Notes under the pieces: model-generated
What the model saw: the letters and a program-made list of their open reading frames with translations, nothing else
What the model was told of the DNA's origin: nothing
Database searches by the model: none
Virus record (IMG/VR): IMGVR_UViG_3300020027_000002
Location: 1-46,343 of that record
DNA: 46,343 nucleotides
DNA from: a virus
Strand: one strand, 5' to 3'
Made by a program: the position numbers and the translations under genes
Part shown: positions 23,120 to 29,354 of the stretch, in pieces
Layout of the letters: every line of letters starts with the position of its first letter
Position numbering within the stretch: position 1 is the stretch's first letter

Positions 23120-23148
23120 AGTATAGCATTGCTACACCTTTATGTCAA
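23120..23148 (-). promoter_or_regulatory. Leftward sigma70-type promoter
   Basis: On the minus strand GACTTGACA (TTGACA complement of 23143-23148) lies 17 bp from TATACT (complement of 23120-23125). This is close to ideal. The first gene downstream starts at 23074, and palindrome TTACACGTGTAA lies about 30 bp upstream of the -35. Confidence 0.8.
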
Positions 23149-23177
23149 GTCTGCTACACCAATTGGATGTGCCTTAA

Positions 23178-23189
23178 TTACACGTGTAA
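23178..23189. promoter_or_regulatory. Palindrome TTACACGTGTAA, copy 1
   Basis: A perfect 12-bp palindrome upstream of the promoter at 23120-23148. The same 12 bases occur at 24357-24368 upstream of the promoter at 24263-24291. The matching placement suggests a regulator binding site. Confidence 0.45.
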
Positions 23190-23276
23190 GCGTAGCGCAA
23201 ACTACCGGCGTGAACGCAATGTTGTTGCGACGTTGTTGTTGTGGGGTAGCTGACGCGGTCCTAAAAATTGGGCACT

Positions 23277-23309
23277 AAAAAACCCCGCATCCACTAGGGA
23301 TACGGGGTT
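23277..23309 (-). terminator. Rho-independent terminator (leftward)
   Basis: Read leftward: AACCCCG, an A/C mismatch, a 4-bp ATCC/GGAT continuation, a short loop, CGGGGTT, then a run of six T. It follows the 290-residue gene by about 25 bases. This is the clearest terminator in the window. Confidence 0.9.
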
Positions 23310-23332
23310 GATTGGAGCTTAGTTAGTTCGGA

Positions 23333-24205
23333 TTACTTCTTGGCGTTGGTCTTTCCGTTGGCGCCATGCGTTTCGATGCGAACGCCTTTCATGACGTCCG
23401 ACTTGCGGAGGAAGTCAATCACTTGCGCGATGTCAATCATGTTCGTGTCGTCTGTGAAGCGTGCACGAATGTTGTGCGCAAGCATCGCTTCAAACTGTGC
23501 CGAAGTGGTGACTTCGATCCGGTCTTTGAGCGCAAGCTTGCTGACCGTGTCGCCGAACAGTGACGCTGTTTCAAGTATGGCCTTTTGTGCTCCGGTCGAT
23601 ACGCTTTCGCCTACCTTGCCATTGCGCGGTGTCGTGGCATAAATGCCGTGTGCTTTCGCCTCGTCCTTTCCGAGATGCATCAAGTCAGTTGCCGTGTACT
23701 GTTCAATGTGACCAGCATTATAGTCAACGTCCTTGATTTTGGTAGGCGCACCGAACTTGACCGTGACGATTGACGCGGTCGCATGCGTGATAACAAGCGA
23801 ATGTGCTTTGAAGAAATAGGCGATGAGCAATGCGCGCTCAAACAGGATAGTCGCGGCGGTCAATTGACGTTCAGCAGACTTGATCTGTTCGGACGCTTCG
23901 AAGGCACGCTTTGACTTTTGCTTTGCGAGCACCTTTGCATTGGCCTGTGCCTTCAACACGTTTGCAAAGCTTTCGTAATTCGACGCTGCGCACTCACGAA
24001 CAGCGGTCGCGCGCTTCTTATTCTTAGCAGGTGCACCGCTCAACACGTTGCCGACATTGATCAGGTTACCTTTGTTCTGGTGCACGTCAATTGCGAGCGG
24101 GAGAAGCTTCGAGCCTGCATTGTGAAGGCCATTCAAGACAGCAGTCATTGCGGCGTTACCATCAACCGAGACAGCGCGGACAGTGTTCTTTACATTAGTA
24201 GACAT
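23333..24205 (-). CDS. Unknown 290-residue protein, single-gene transcription unit
   Basis: ATG 24205 with AAAAGGAAA seven bases upstream, its own promoter (24263-24291) and its own terminator (23277-23309), so it is probably transcribed early and strongly on its own. The product is basic and Ala/Lys-rich: a first half with helices (LKAQANAKVLAKQKSKRAFEA), a middle with a hydrophobic segment (ERALLIAYFFKAHSL), and a C-terminal mixed domain ending GANGKTNAKK. No membrane signal, cysteine cluster or enzyme motif was seen. No family was recognised; a DNA-binding or host-takeover role is possible. Confidence 0.75.
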   Translation of the reverse strand: MSTNVKNTVRAVSVDGNAAMTAVLNGLHNAGSKLLPLAIDVHQNKGNLINVGNVLSGAPAKNKKRATAVRECAASNYESFANVLKAQANAKVLAKQKSKRAFEASEQIKSAERQLTAATILFERALLIAYFFKAHSLVITHATASIVTVKFGAPTKIKDVDYNAGHIEQYTATDLMHLGKDEAKAHGIYATTPRNGKVGESVSTGAQKAILETASLFGDTVSKLALKDRIEVTTSAQFEAMLAHNIRARFTDDTNMIDIAQVIDFLRKSDVMKGVRIETHGANGKTNAKK

Positions 24206-24262
24206 GACTTAGTTTCCTTTTATGTGCACGTGATTGTGCGGCGGTCTGTTTCGACCGTCTTT

Positions 24263-24291
24263 ATTATGGGCGTTTGCGTACATTATGTCAA
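24263..24291 (-). promoter_or_regulatory. Leftward sigma70-type promoter of the 290-residue gene
   Basis: On the minus strand GACTTGACA (TTGACA complement of 24286-24291) lies 17 bp from CATAAT (complement of 24263-24268). The gene starts at 24205. A small hairpin (GGTC/GACC) lies in the leader between 24242 and 24260. Confidence 0.75.
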
Positions 24292-24356
24292 GTCGCCTAC
24301 ATATAGACATAACATACACTAATACACTCACATACATACTACATGTTGTAGCACTC

Positions 24357-24368
24357 TTACACGTGTAA
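24357..24368. promoter_or_regulatory. Palindrome TTACACGTGTAA, copy 2
   Basis: An exact copy of the 12-bp palindrome at 23178-23189, about 65 bp upstream of the -35 of the promoter at 24263-24291. Confidence 0.45.
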
Positions 24369-24434
24369 GAACATGCATGACATGATCGTAGTGCAGAGTA
24401 GGACAATGCCAAACGCTATGCGCCAAACGTCACA

Positions 24435-24488
24435 CATCATGCGCGATGTACTGACATACGTCGACAGGTGTATGCATCATGCGATGTA
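24435..24488. repeat. Near-direct repeat pair, CATCATGCG(CG)ATGTA
   Basis: CATCATGCGCGATGTA at 24435-24450 and CATCATGCGATGTA at 24475-24488, 40 bp apart. Each copy is itself nearly palindromic. They could be iteron-like sites in a replication origin or binding sites of a regulator. Confidence 0.4.
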
Positions 24489-24541
24489 TAGAGGTGACAT
24501 GTCTTCACGGTGCAGCGATCCGCGTTAACCTGAATTAAACA

Positions 24542-24590
24542 GTCCCCCGTCAAGGGAAAACCGGGGGGCCAGCGAGGTTACGAAGCTGGC
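24542..24590. ncRNA. Compact hairpin pair in the gene-poor region, possible structured RNA
   Basis: GTCCCCCG (24542-24549) can pair with CGGGGGGC (24562-24569), and GCCAGC (24568-24573) with GCTGGC (24585-24590). The stems share two bases, so they compete or stack. No coding frame or tRNA pattern fits. Whether it is an RNA, an attenuator or DNA structure at an origin is unknown. Confidence 0.3.
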
Positions 24591-24791
24591 AAAGTGATCA
24601 GTGAGCGTCCCCCACCGAGTAGTTTCTACGTTGGTAGTGTAACAGATACTCCCCCTATGTTACTTCTGCTGCGTTATCGCCTAGAAGGTGGTCACATGAG
24701 GACTTAAAAGGTATTTGGTTCTCTATATATGTTACTTACGTTGCTCACTTATACATATGAGTCATACGTACACGTCATGTTACATATAGAC

Positions 24792-24824
24792 AAAAAGAAA
24801 CCCACATGATGGGTGTCATGTGGG
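24792..24824 (-). terminator. Rho-independent terminator (leftward)
   Basis: A perfect 9-bp stem (CCCACATGA/TCATGTGGG) with a 6-base loop, followed leftward by a T-rich stretch (TTTCTTTTTG). It lies about 60 bases after the 79-residue gene and closes that single-gene unit. Confidence 0.82.
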
Positions 24825-24886
24825 CTAAGTTGTACGTGCTCATGTCAACACGTAGAGGAAACAGTTACATGTATATGGGATGCATT

Positions 24887-25126
24887 TTAAGTTGTCAAGG
24901 TGTTAAATGAGTGCCCGCTCACTTCGTTCGCGGGTTCTTCTATCACGTTCGCTACACGTCCGAACTTCTCATGTAGCCTACACGTCTCCTTACACCTAAA
25001 GACACGCGTGCATACACCATACTTACATGCAACGATCTCTTCATTAGCTTTGACATGCATCATGTGTCCACGATGAGCAGCATTAGATAGATCGACTTCA
25101 ACAAAGCCTCGTTTGTGATAAACCAT
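24887..25126 (-). CDS. 79-residue unknown protein, first leftward gene
   Basis: ATG 25126 with AAGGAG eight bases upstream; the in-frame GTG at 25135 abuts that site and is less likely. The product is basic, with three cysteines in the middle (ACKYGVCTRVFRCKETC holds four in total), which could bind metal or form a small zinc finger. It has its own promoter (25153-25181) and terminator and is the first gene of the leftward arm, so it is probably made very early. No family was recognised. Confidence 0.68.
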   Translation of the reverse strand: MVYHKRGFVEVDLSNAAHRGHMMHVKANEEIVACKYGVCTRVFRCKETCRLHEKFGRVANVIEEPANEVSGHSFNTLTT

Positions 25127-25152
25127 GTTACGCACTCCTTAATTGATAGTTA

Positions 25153-25181
25153 AGTATAACACATTGCGTACAATTTGTAAA
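25153..25181 (-). promoter_or_regulatory. Leftward promoter of the first leftward gene
   Basis: On the minus strand TTTACA (complement of 25176-25181) lies 17 bp from TATACT (complement of 25153-25158). The gene at 25126 follows. Confidence 0.68.
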
Positions 25182-25252
25182 ACACCGTTGAGATTTCAAA
25201 ACGTGCGTTTCCCCCGCGTATGTATAAGAGTAACACGAAGGTTCTTGGATAC

Positions 25253-25281
25253 TTGGGGGGTGAAGGGAAGAACATTATAAT
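25253..25281 (+). promoter_or_regulatory. Rightward promoter of the late arm, G-rich -35
   Basis: TTGGGG at 25253-25258 is 17 bp from a perfect TATAAT at 25276-25281. This is the only good rightward promoter found ahead of the whole structural arm. The unusual -35 (within CTTGGGGGGT) also occurs at 16599-16626 and 16676-16683, suggesting a shared activator or a modified host polymerase. Confidence 0.6.
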
Positions 25282-25433
25282 GAAACTACGTCAACCTCTT
25301 GTCAATAGGTGTAGCGATCACGAATTGTTAAAGGATGAAATATACATACCTATATACAGACGTGTTGCGTTGTGACATATTGCACGCACAGTTCATGCAT
25401 TGTTCCACTCATTATAATATAGGGATCGCACCG

Positions 25434-25715
25434 ATGACAACCGAAGTCCGAATTAACACGAATGGCGGTCACAGTGTAAACGTGATCGTGCAGGATAAAG
25501 TTCGTGGGAAGTTCCCCGATAAGGTTAGTGACGACGATGCACGCTATCTAGTTGAAGCTGGTGTCTCGTCCTACATCACACACGTCCACAGTGGAAACCG
25601 CATCATCATCGAAGAAGTTTCAGCTGACAACGTTGCACCCGAGCCGGAAGTTAAACCGGAACAGGAAGACAAGAAGCCAGTTGTTACCGACAAGACGATC
25701 GGGAAGGACAAGTAA
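25434..25715 (+). CDS. Unknown small protein, first late gene
   Basis: A 93-residue product from ATG 25434, with AGGGATC upstream; the longer frame from 25335 is Cys/His/Tyr-rich and looks non-coding. The N-terminal 60 residues form a compact alpha/beta domain (VRINTNGGHSVNVIVQ, then DARYLVEAGVSSYITHV). The tail is acidic and Lys/Pro-rich. It leads the rightward operon. No family was recognised, though position suggests a virion or morphogenesis role. Confidence 0.68.
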   Translation: MTTEVRINTNGGHSVNVIVQDKVRGKFPDKVSDDDARYLVEAGVSSYITHVHSGNRIIIEEVSADNVAPEPEVKPEQEDKKPVVTDKTIGKDK

Positions 25716-26108
25716 ATGCCAGCATGGTCAGGACTATGGAATGGTGTGTACCAAGAGAACTACGCTACAATTGGTACAGCACAACAGCTACGTCGGTTGC
25801 GGAAGATACTCGGCAATCGTATGGTGTCGCGCAAAGCACGTGAACTGTTACGTACTATGGTGACAGATGACGTTGGTTCCGCTGCACTCGCAACGCATAC
25901 ACGCATCACATCGCAGACTGGATCGACATCGTATGATGTTGGTGCAACTCTCGGTGGCGTACGTGCTATCGAAACGATTACTGATATCAATCGCAACGTA
26001 ACAGCTGCGGATGAGACTGCAATCCTTCTGGAACTCGACGCGCTACACACACCAACGTTCCCGACTGAGAAGTCTGGTAACAGTGGTGGCGGCAAGTTGG
26101 GCTTCTAA
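25716..26108 (+). CDS. Unknown protein
   Basis: A 130-residue product from ATG 25716, with GGAAGGA upstream and immediately after the previous stop. A basic helical part (QLRRLRKILGNRMVSRKARELL) precedes a Thr/Ala-rich beta part, and the C-terminus is Gly/Ser-rich (NSGGGKLGF). No family was recognised. It is in the late operon. Confidence 0.68.
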   Translation: MPAWSGLWNGVYQENYATIGTAQQLRRLRKILGNRMVSRKARELLRTMVTDDVGSAALATHTRITSQTGSTSYDVGATLGGVRAIETITDINRNVTAADETAILLELDALHTPTFPTEKSGNSGGGKLGF

Positions 26109-27110
26109 ATGGGAACGTTCGACGGGGATATCAGATCAGCGATGCAGGGTGGTTCACTCCGTGACGCTGATCCCTATCAAACAGCGCGTGACAATGAAGC
26201 GCGTCAACGTAACATGGCGCAACGTGGTGTTAACAGCACTGCGTATCCTGCGCCACAACAAGCTGCACCACAACAGCAACCAGCACAATCGAACATACCA
26301 ATCCCTGCCGAACGTCCAACAAACGTGAGTGCATCGATTGACGAACAAGCTGGTGTTCCAATTCCAATGGATCGTCCTAACCCCGACGCAATGCAGATGG
26401 GTGATGGCAGTGCAATGGAATACGCTGCACAACAAGCACAGAACAAGTCAATGCTTGCAAGCAAAGACGCTGGTCTTGATCCGAGTGGTGGACAACCACA
26501 AAGTGTTGCTGCTGCAACTGGTGACGGTGGTAACAGCTTGATGAACTTAATGCTCGCTGCCGGTGGTAGCGCTGCTGCTGTCTACGGATTGTTGAAGCTT
26601 GCAACGATGGGCGATCAAGCTGCTGTTGCAGAAGTCGCTAAGAGTGGCATGACACCTGATCAGATTGAAGGTGCAATGTCATCTATCGAAGCAACTGCAC
26701 CGAACAGTGGTGCGAAGCAGAAGCCATCCAATCCACAGAACATGTACTCACAAGACTTGCCGATGGATGAACGCGGCTGGCCGAAGGGTACAGATAAGTG
26801 GGCTGTTCCGTACGACAAGGGGATTGAAGGCGAAATCATTCCTCCCGGTAAAGATGTCGGTAACGCAAAGATGTCACTCAACAATGCAGACGACAAGCTT
26901 GTCAATGCAATCGTGAGTGGCGACCGTGGTCAGCTTAGTGGACCGGGAGATCAGAAACGACTTCCTAATCCACAAAAGAAGATCGCGGATGAACGTCCGT
27001 CAACATCGCAATCTGCATCTGACAGCGACATGTCACGTAGGGGAAGCGCACGTTCTGCGAAGAACTTACCGAACAGTCGTCCTAAGGGCAAACTTCCGAG
27101 GCCGAAATAA
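26109..27110 (+). CDS. Low-complexity virion-associated protein (putative)
   Basis: A 333-residue product rich in Ala, Gln, Pro, Ser and Asn. Residues about 45-75 are Gln/Pro repeats (PQQAAPQQQPAQ). A single hydrophobic stretch (NLMLAAGGSAAAVYGLLKLA) lies near residue 150, and the C-terminal half is Lys/Asp/Ser-rich and ends in a basic tail. It could be an ejected or minor structural protein. It ends overlapping the next start as TAATG. No family was recognised. Confidence 0.65.
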   Translation: MGTFDGDIRSAMQGGSLRDADPYQTARDNEARQRNMAQRGVNSTAYPAPQQAAPQQQPAQSNIPIPAERPTNVSASIDEQAGVPIPMDRPNPDAMQMGDGSAMEYAAQQAQNKSMLASKDAGLDPSGGQPQSVAAATGDGGNSLMNLMLAAGGSAAAVYGLLKLATMGDQAAVAEVAKSGMTPDQIEGAMSSIEATAPNSGAKQKPSNPQNMYSQDLPMDERGWPKGTDKWAVPYDKGIEGEIIPPGKDVGNAKMSLNNADDKLVNAIVSGDRGQLSGPGDQKRLPNPQKKIADERPSTSQSASDSDMSRRGSARSAKNLPNSRPKGKLPRPK

Positions 27111-27406
27111 TGTCATGGGTAGCAAACAAAGACGGCTTCAGTCCAGCTGAAACGAAACGAAACCGATCTGCACAAGAAACAATGGGTCCCGCCGCAAAGG
27201 TTTGGGACGTAGTTGTTTCTGACACAGTGAAGTTCGATCAGCCGGCAACTGAGATATACGTTGGTACGGGTGGTGTTGTGTCGTGTCTTATGGATGACGG
27301 CTCAACACAGTTATACACAGTGCCAACTGGTGGACGCATTGCTGCACACGTCATTCGCGTGAACAGCACTGCAACAACTGCTGACCTAATGAAAGCATCA
27401 GTGTAA
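27110..27406 (+). CDS. Small beta-rich virion protein, spike-base-like (putative)
   Basis: A 98-residue protein. Its second half (ATEIYVGTGGVVSCLMDDGS, then YTVPTGGRIAAHVIRV, ending ATTADLMKAS) matches the general pattern of small phage and GTA proteins (A-L-Y-V-G-x-x-G, P-x-G, R-V, T-T-A) that form spike bases or decorate heads. It is linked to its neighbours by TAATG overlaps on both sides. The call is by pattern and position. Confidence 0.6.
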   Translation: MSWVANKDGFSPAETKRNRSAQETMGPAAKVWDVVVSDTVKFDQPATEIYVGTGGVVSCLMDDGSTQLYTVPTGGRIAAHVIRVNSTATTADLMKASV

Positions 27407-28686
27407 TGAGCAGACGCGGTCGTGGACGTGGACGTGCACTTGATGCAACACTTACGGGGGGAGGAACAGTCCCTCCGCAAGTTCTTAAACTATTCGGTAC
27501 ACCTGTCACGACAGGTTACGAAAACAGCGCATACACTCAGTGGGTGGCGCACGCCGTTGGGGGCACAGCACCATATGAGTATGCATTAGTTGGGACTTAC
27601 CCAACAGGCATTGTGATTGATAGTGTAACGGGTATAATCTCGGGCACTCCAACCGAAGACGGTACGTTTACCGCTCTTAATGTGGAGGTAACAGACGATG
27701 CAACTGACACAGATCAATTGGATAACGATTTTCAGATTGCCGTCACTACAGAACTCAACATCAGTGGCACCCCTGTCACTACCGGATGGCAGAATGAAGC
27801 CTATGACGGATTTGACGTTGACGCCACAGGCGGTGTTGGCGGATATACGTTCGAACTTCTCGGAAGTTGGCCCGACGGTTACGAAATTGACAGCGGAACC
27901 GGCGTTGTCAGTGGAACTACGGCTGATTTCGGATCATTTCCAACGTTGAGTGTTAAAGTTAGTGACACTGCATCACATGAGAAACAACTCACTAACTTTG
28001 ACCTCGACATCGGTGAAGAACTCAGCATTAGTGCAACACCTGTTACACCAACTGTAGAAGATGTTGCGTATGCAGGGTTCACTGTCTCAGGAGTTGGCGG
28101 TTTACCTCCATACGTCTACAGTAAGCAAGGAACTTGGCCAACTGGACTCGACATCGACGTCGATACAGGATTGGTTAGCGGCACTCCTACAACTCCGGGG
28201 ACTTATGGCAGTCTTACCGTTCGAGTTACAGATGACCGTGCAAGTGTCGTTACTTCAGCACCATTTTCCATCGTTGTATCAGCAGGTGGTCCGGACTTCG
28301 GTGATTGGATAGCTGGTGACGCAACAACGTTGTCACTTGAGAGTGGCGGAACACGTATTCGTTTCACAGCAACAGACATTGGAACAACCAACCCACGTGT
28401 TTACAAACTCATTCCAGATGGTGCATTCACTCCGTCATCGTCACGCACCTTTACTGGACATGCTGATCCTACTGGTGGTGATGGCGCAGGGTTTGCACGC
28501 GTAAGTAGTGATGCTGGCATTCCATCCGGTGACATTGGACAGTTCAACATCTTGCAGGGTGGAGGTAATCAAGTTATTGCTCTTGACTTCACATGTCCTG
28601 ATGGTGATTTCTATGTAGGTGTTGTGCAGATATGTTCTGCCAACGGACAGTTTGGTGAAATCGATTTCGATAGTGATGTAGTATGA
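27406..28686 (+). CDS. Three-Ig-repeat virion surface protein (He_PIG type)
   Basis: A 426-residue protein. After an Arg/Gly-rich start it has three repeats of about 88 residues at roughly 28-115, 116-203 and 206-292. Each repeat contains an Y-x-x-x-V/F-x-A/G-x-G-G stretch, a G-x-x-P-x-G turn, I-D-x-x-T-G-x-x-S-G-T and V-x-V-x-D, the pattern of putative Ig domains (He_PIG). A unique beta-rich C-terminus (293-426) follows with two Cys. Such proteins decorate capsids or fibres and bind carbohydrate surfaces. It sits just before the terminase genes and overlaps the small subunit start as ATGA. Confidence 0.78.
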   Translation: MSRRGRGRGRALDATLTGGGTVPPQVLKLFGTPVTTGYENSAYTQWVAHAVGGTAPYEYALVGTYPTGIVIDSVTGIISGTPTEDGTFTALNVEVTDDATDTDQLDNDFQIAVTTELNISGTPVTTGWQNEAYDGFDVDATGGVGGYTFELLGSWPDGYEIDSGTGVVSGTTADFGSFPTLSVKVSDTASHEKQLTNFDLDIGEELSISATPVTPTVEDVAYAGFTVSGVGGLPPYVYSKQGTWPTGLDIDVDTGLVSGTPTTPGTYGSLTVRVTDDRASVVTSAPFSIVVSAGGPDFGDWIAGDATTLSLESGGTRIRFTATDIGTTNPRVYKLIPDGAFTPSSSRTFTGHADPTGGDGAGFARVSSDAGIPSGDIGQFNILQGGGNQVIALDFTCPDGDFYVGVVQICSANGQFGEIDFDSDVV

Positions 28687-29354
28687 GCGATGAACACGAA
28701 GGAATTGGCGTACAGTTGATACGTCTTGCAGATGGCACACTTGTTGACCCGCTAACGCGTGAGCCTGTTAACAAAGTTGTGTCTCCACCGTCGAAAGGCT
28801 TGCAACCGGACGACGAGAACACGTCAGAGGGAGAACAGTCCCCCGATGACGACGAGGATGAGGGCGACGTTGAGTTAGTCATCCGACCGACAGAACGTCG
28901 CTCCATTCACGATCTTACACTTACACCCGCACAGATGGCATTCGTGAACAACATACTTGTGTATACGTTGTGGGGTTTGCCACTCGATGAGATTGCAATT
29001 CAATGTAACTGTTCCGTGACGCAGGTTGAAGCTGTGCGCGACATGGATGAATACAAGCGTATGCACGGCTACCTCATTGACGGATTGCGAGACGCATATG
29101 CAAACACAGTACATGGGATGCTCGCAGAAGCCGCACCGCAAGCTGCACGTAAACTGGTGCGCAACATCAAGCACAAGTCACCTGATATCAGCATGGCTGC
29201 TCTATCGAGTATTCTTGATCGCGCTGGCTACCGTCCCGCCGACAAAGTCGAACACACACATAACATTGGTAACGGAAGTGAACTCGTCATTCGCATTCTC
29301 AAAGACAGTGAACGTGACATCGTTCCGACACTGGATTTGAATGTAGATGCGTGA
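28683..29354 (+). CDS. terS: Terminase small subunit
   Basis: A 223-residue protein. The N-terminus is acidic and disordered. From about residue 75 a helical part with an HTH (LPLDEIAIQCNCSVTQVEAV) recognises DNA in typical small terminases. A long helical oligomerisation part and a C-terminal beta tail follow. It overlaps the large subunit start by eight bases. Small terminases bind the packaging site and regulate the motor. The call rests on the HTH, size and position. Confidence 0.8.
   Translation: MSDEHEGIGVQLIRLADGTLVDPLTREPVNKVVSPPSKGLQPDDENTSEGEQSPDDDEDEGDVELVIRPTERRSIHDLTLTPAQMAFVNNILVYTLWGLPLDEIAIQCNCSVTQVEAVRDMDEYKRMHGYLIDGLRDAYANTVHGMLAEAAPQAARKLVRNIKHKSPDISMAALSSILDRAGYRPADKVEHTHNIGNGSELVIRILKDSERDIVPTLDLNVDA

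Larger units (their letters stand above)
24206..24886. other. Gene-poor intergenic region, candidate origin or RNA-encoding region
   Basis: 681 bp without a supportable gene. From left to right it holds the 5' leader and promoter of the 290-residue gene, an A/T-C-rich stretch with repeated CATACA, palindrome TTACACGTGTAA, near-direct repeats of CATCATGCG at 24435-24488, strong G/C hairpins at 24542-24590, three CCCCC runs (near 24544, 24611, 24651), and a terminator hairpin at 24792-24824. The short open frames across it look random. Confidence 0.6.
25127..25433. promoter_or_regulatory. Divergent control region between the two arms
   Basis: 307 bp without a gene, separating the leftward arm from the rightward late arm. 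It contains one leftward promoter (25153-25181) and one rightward promoter (25253-25281). The 150 bases before the first late gene (25434) contain a second TATAAT-like sequence near 25414 without a good -35. The in-frame extension of the first late gene into this region is not supported. Confidence 0.6.

Noticed and set aside
24209-24412. 67-codon minus-strand frame upstream of the 290-residue gene
   Set aside because: It covers the promoter and palindrome of that gene, is Cys/Ser/Tyr-rich and has no ribosome site.
24530-24660. tRNA or tmRNA in the G/C-rich hairpin region
   Set aside because: No T-loop GGTTCGA pattern, no CCA end and no anticodon arm of correct spacing on either strand.
25335-25433. 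N-terminal extension of the first late gene
   Set aside because: The 33 added residues are Cys/His/Tyr-rich and the ATG at 25335 has no good site, whereas ATG 25434 follows AGGGATC and starts a compact domain.
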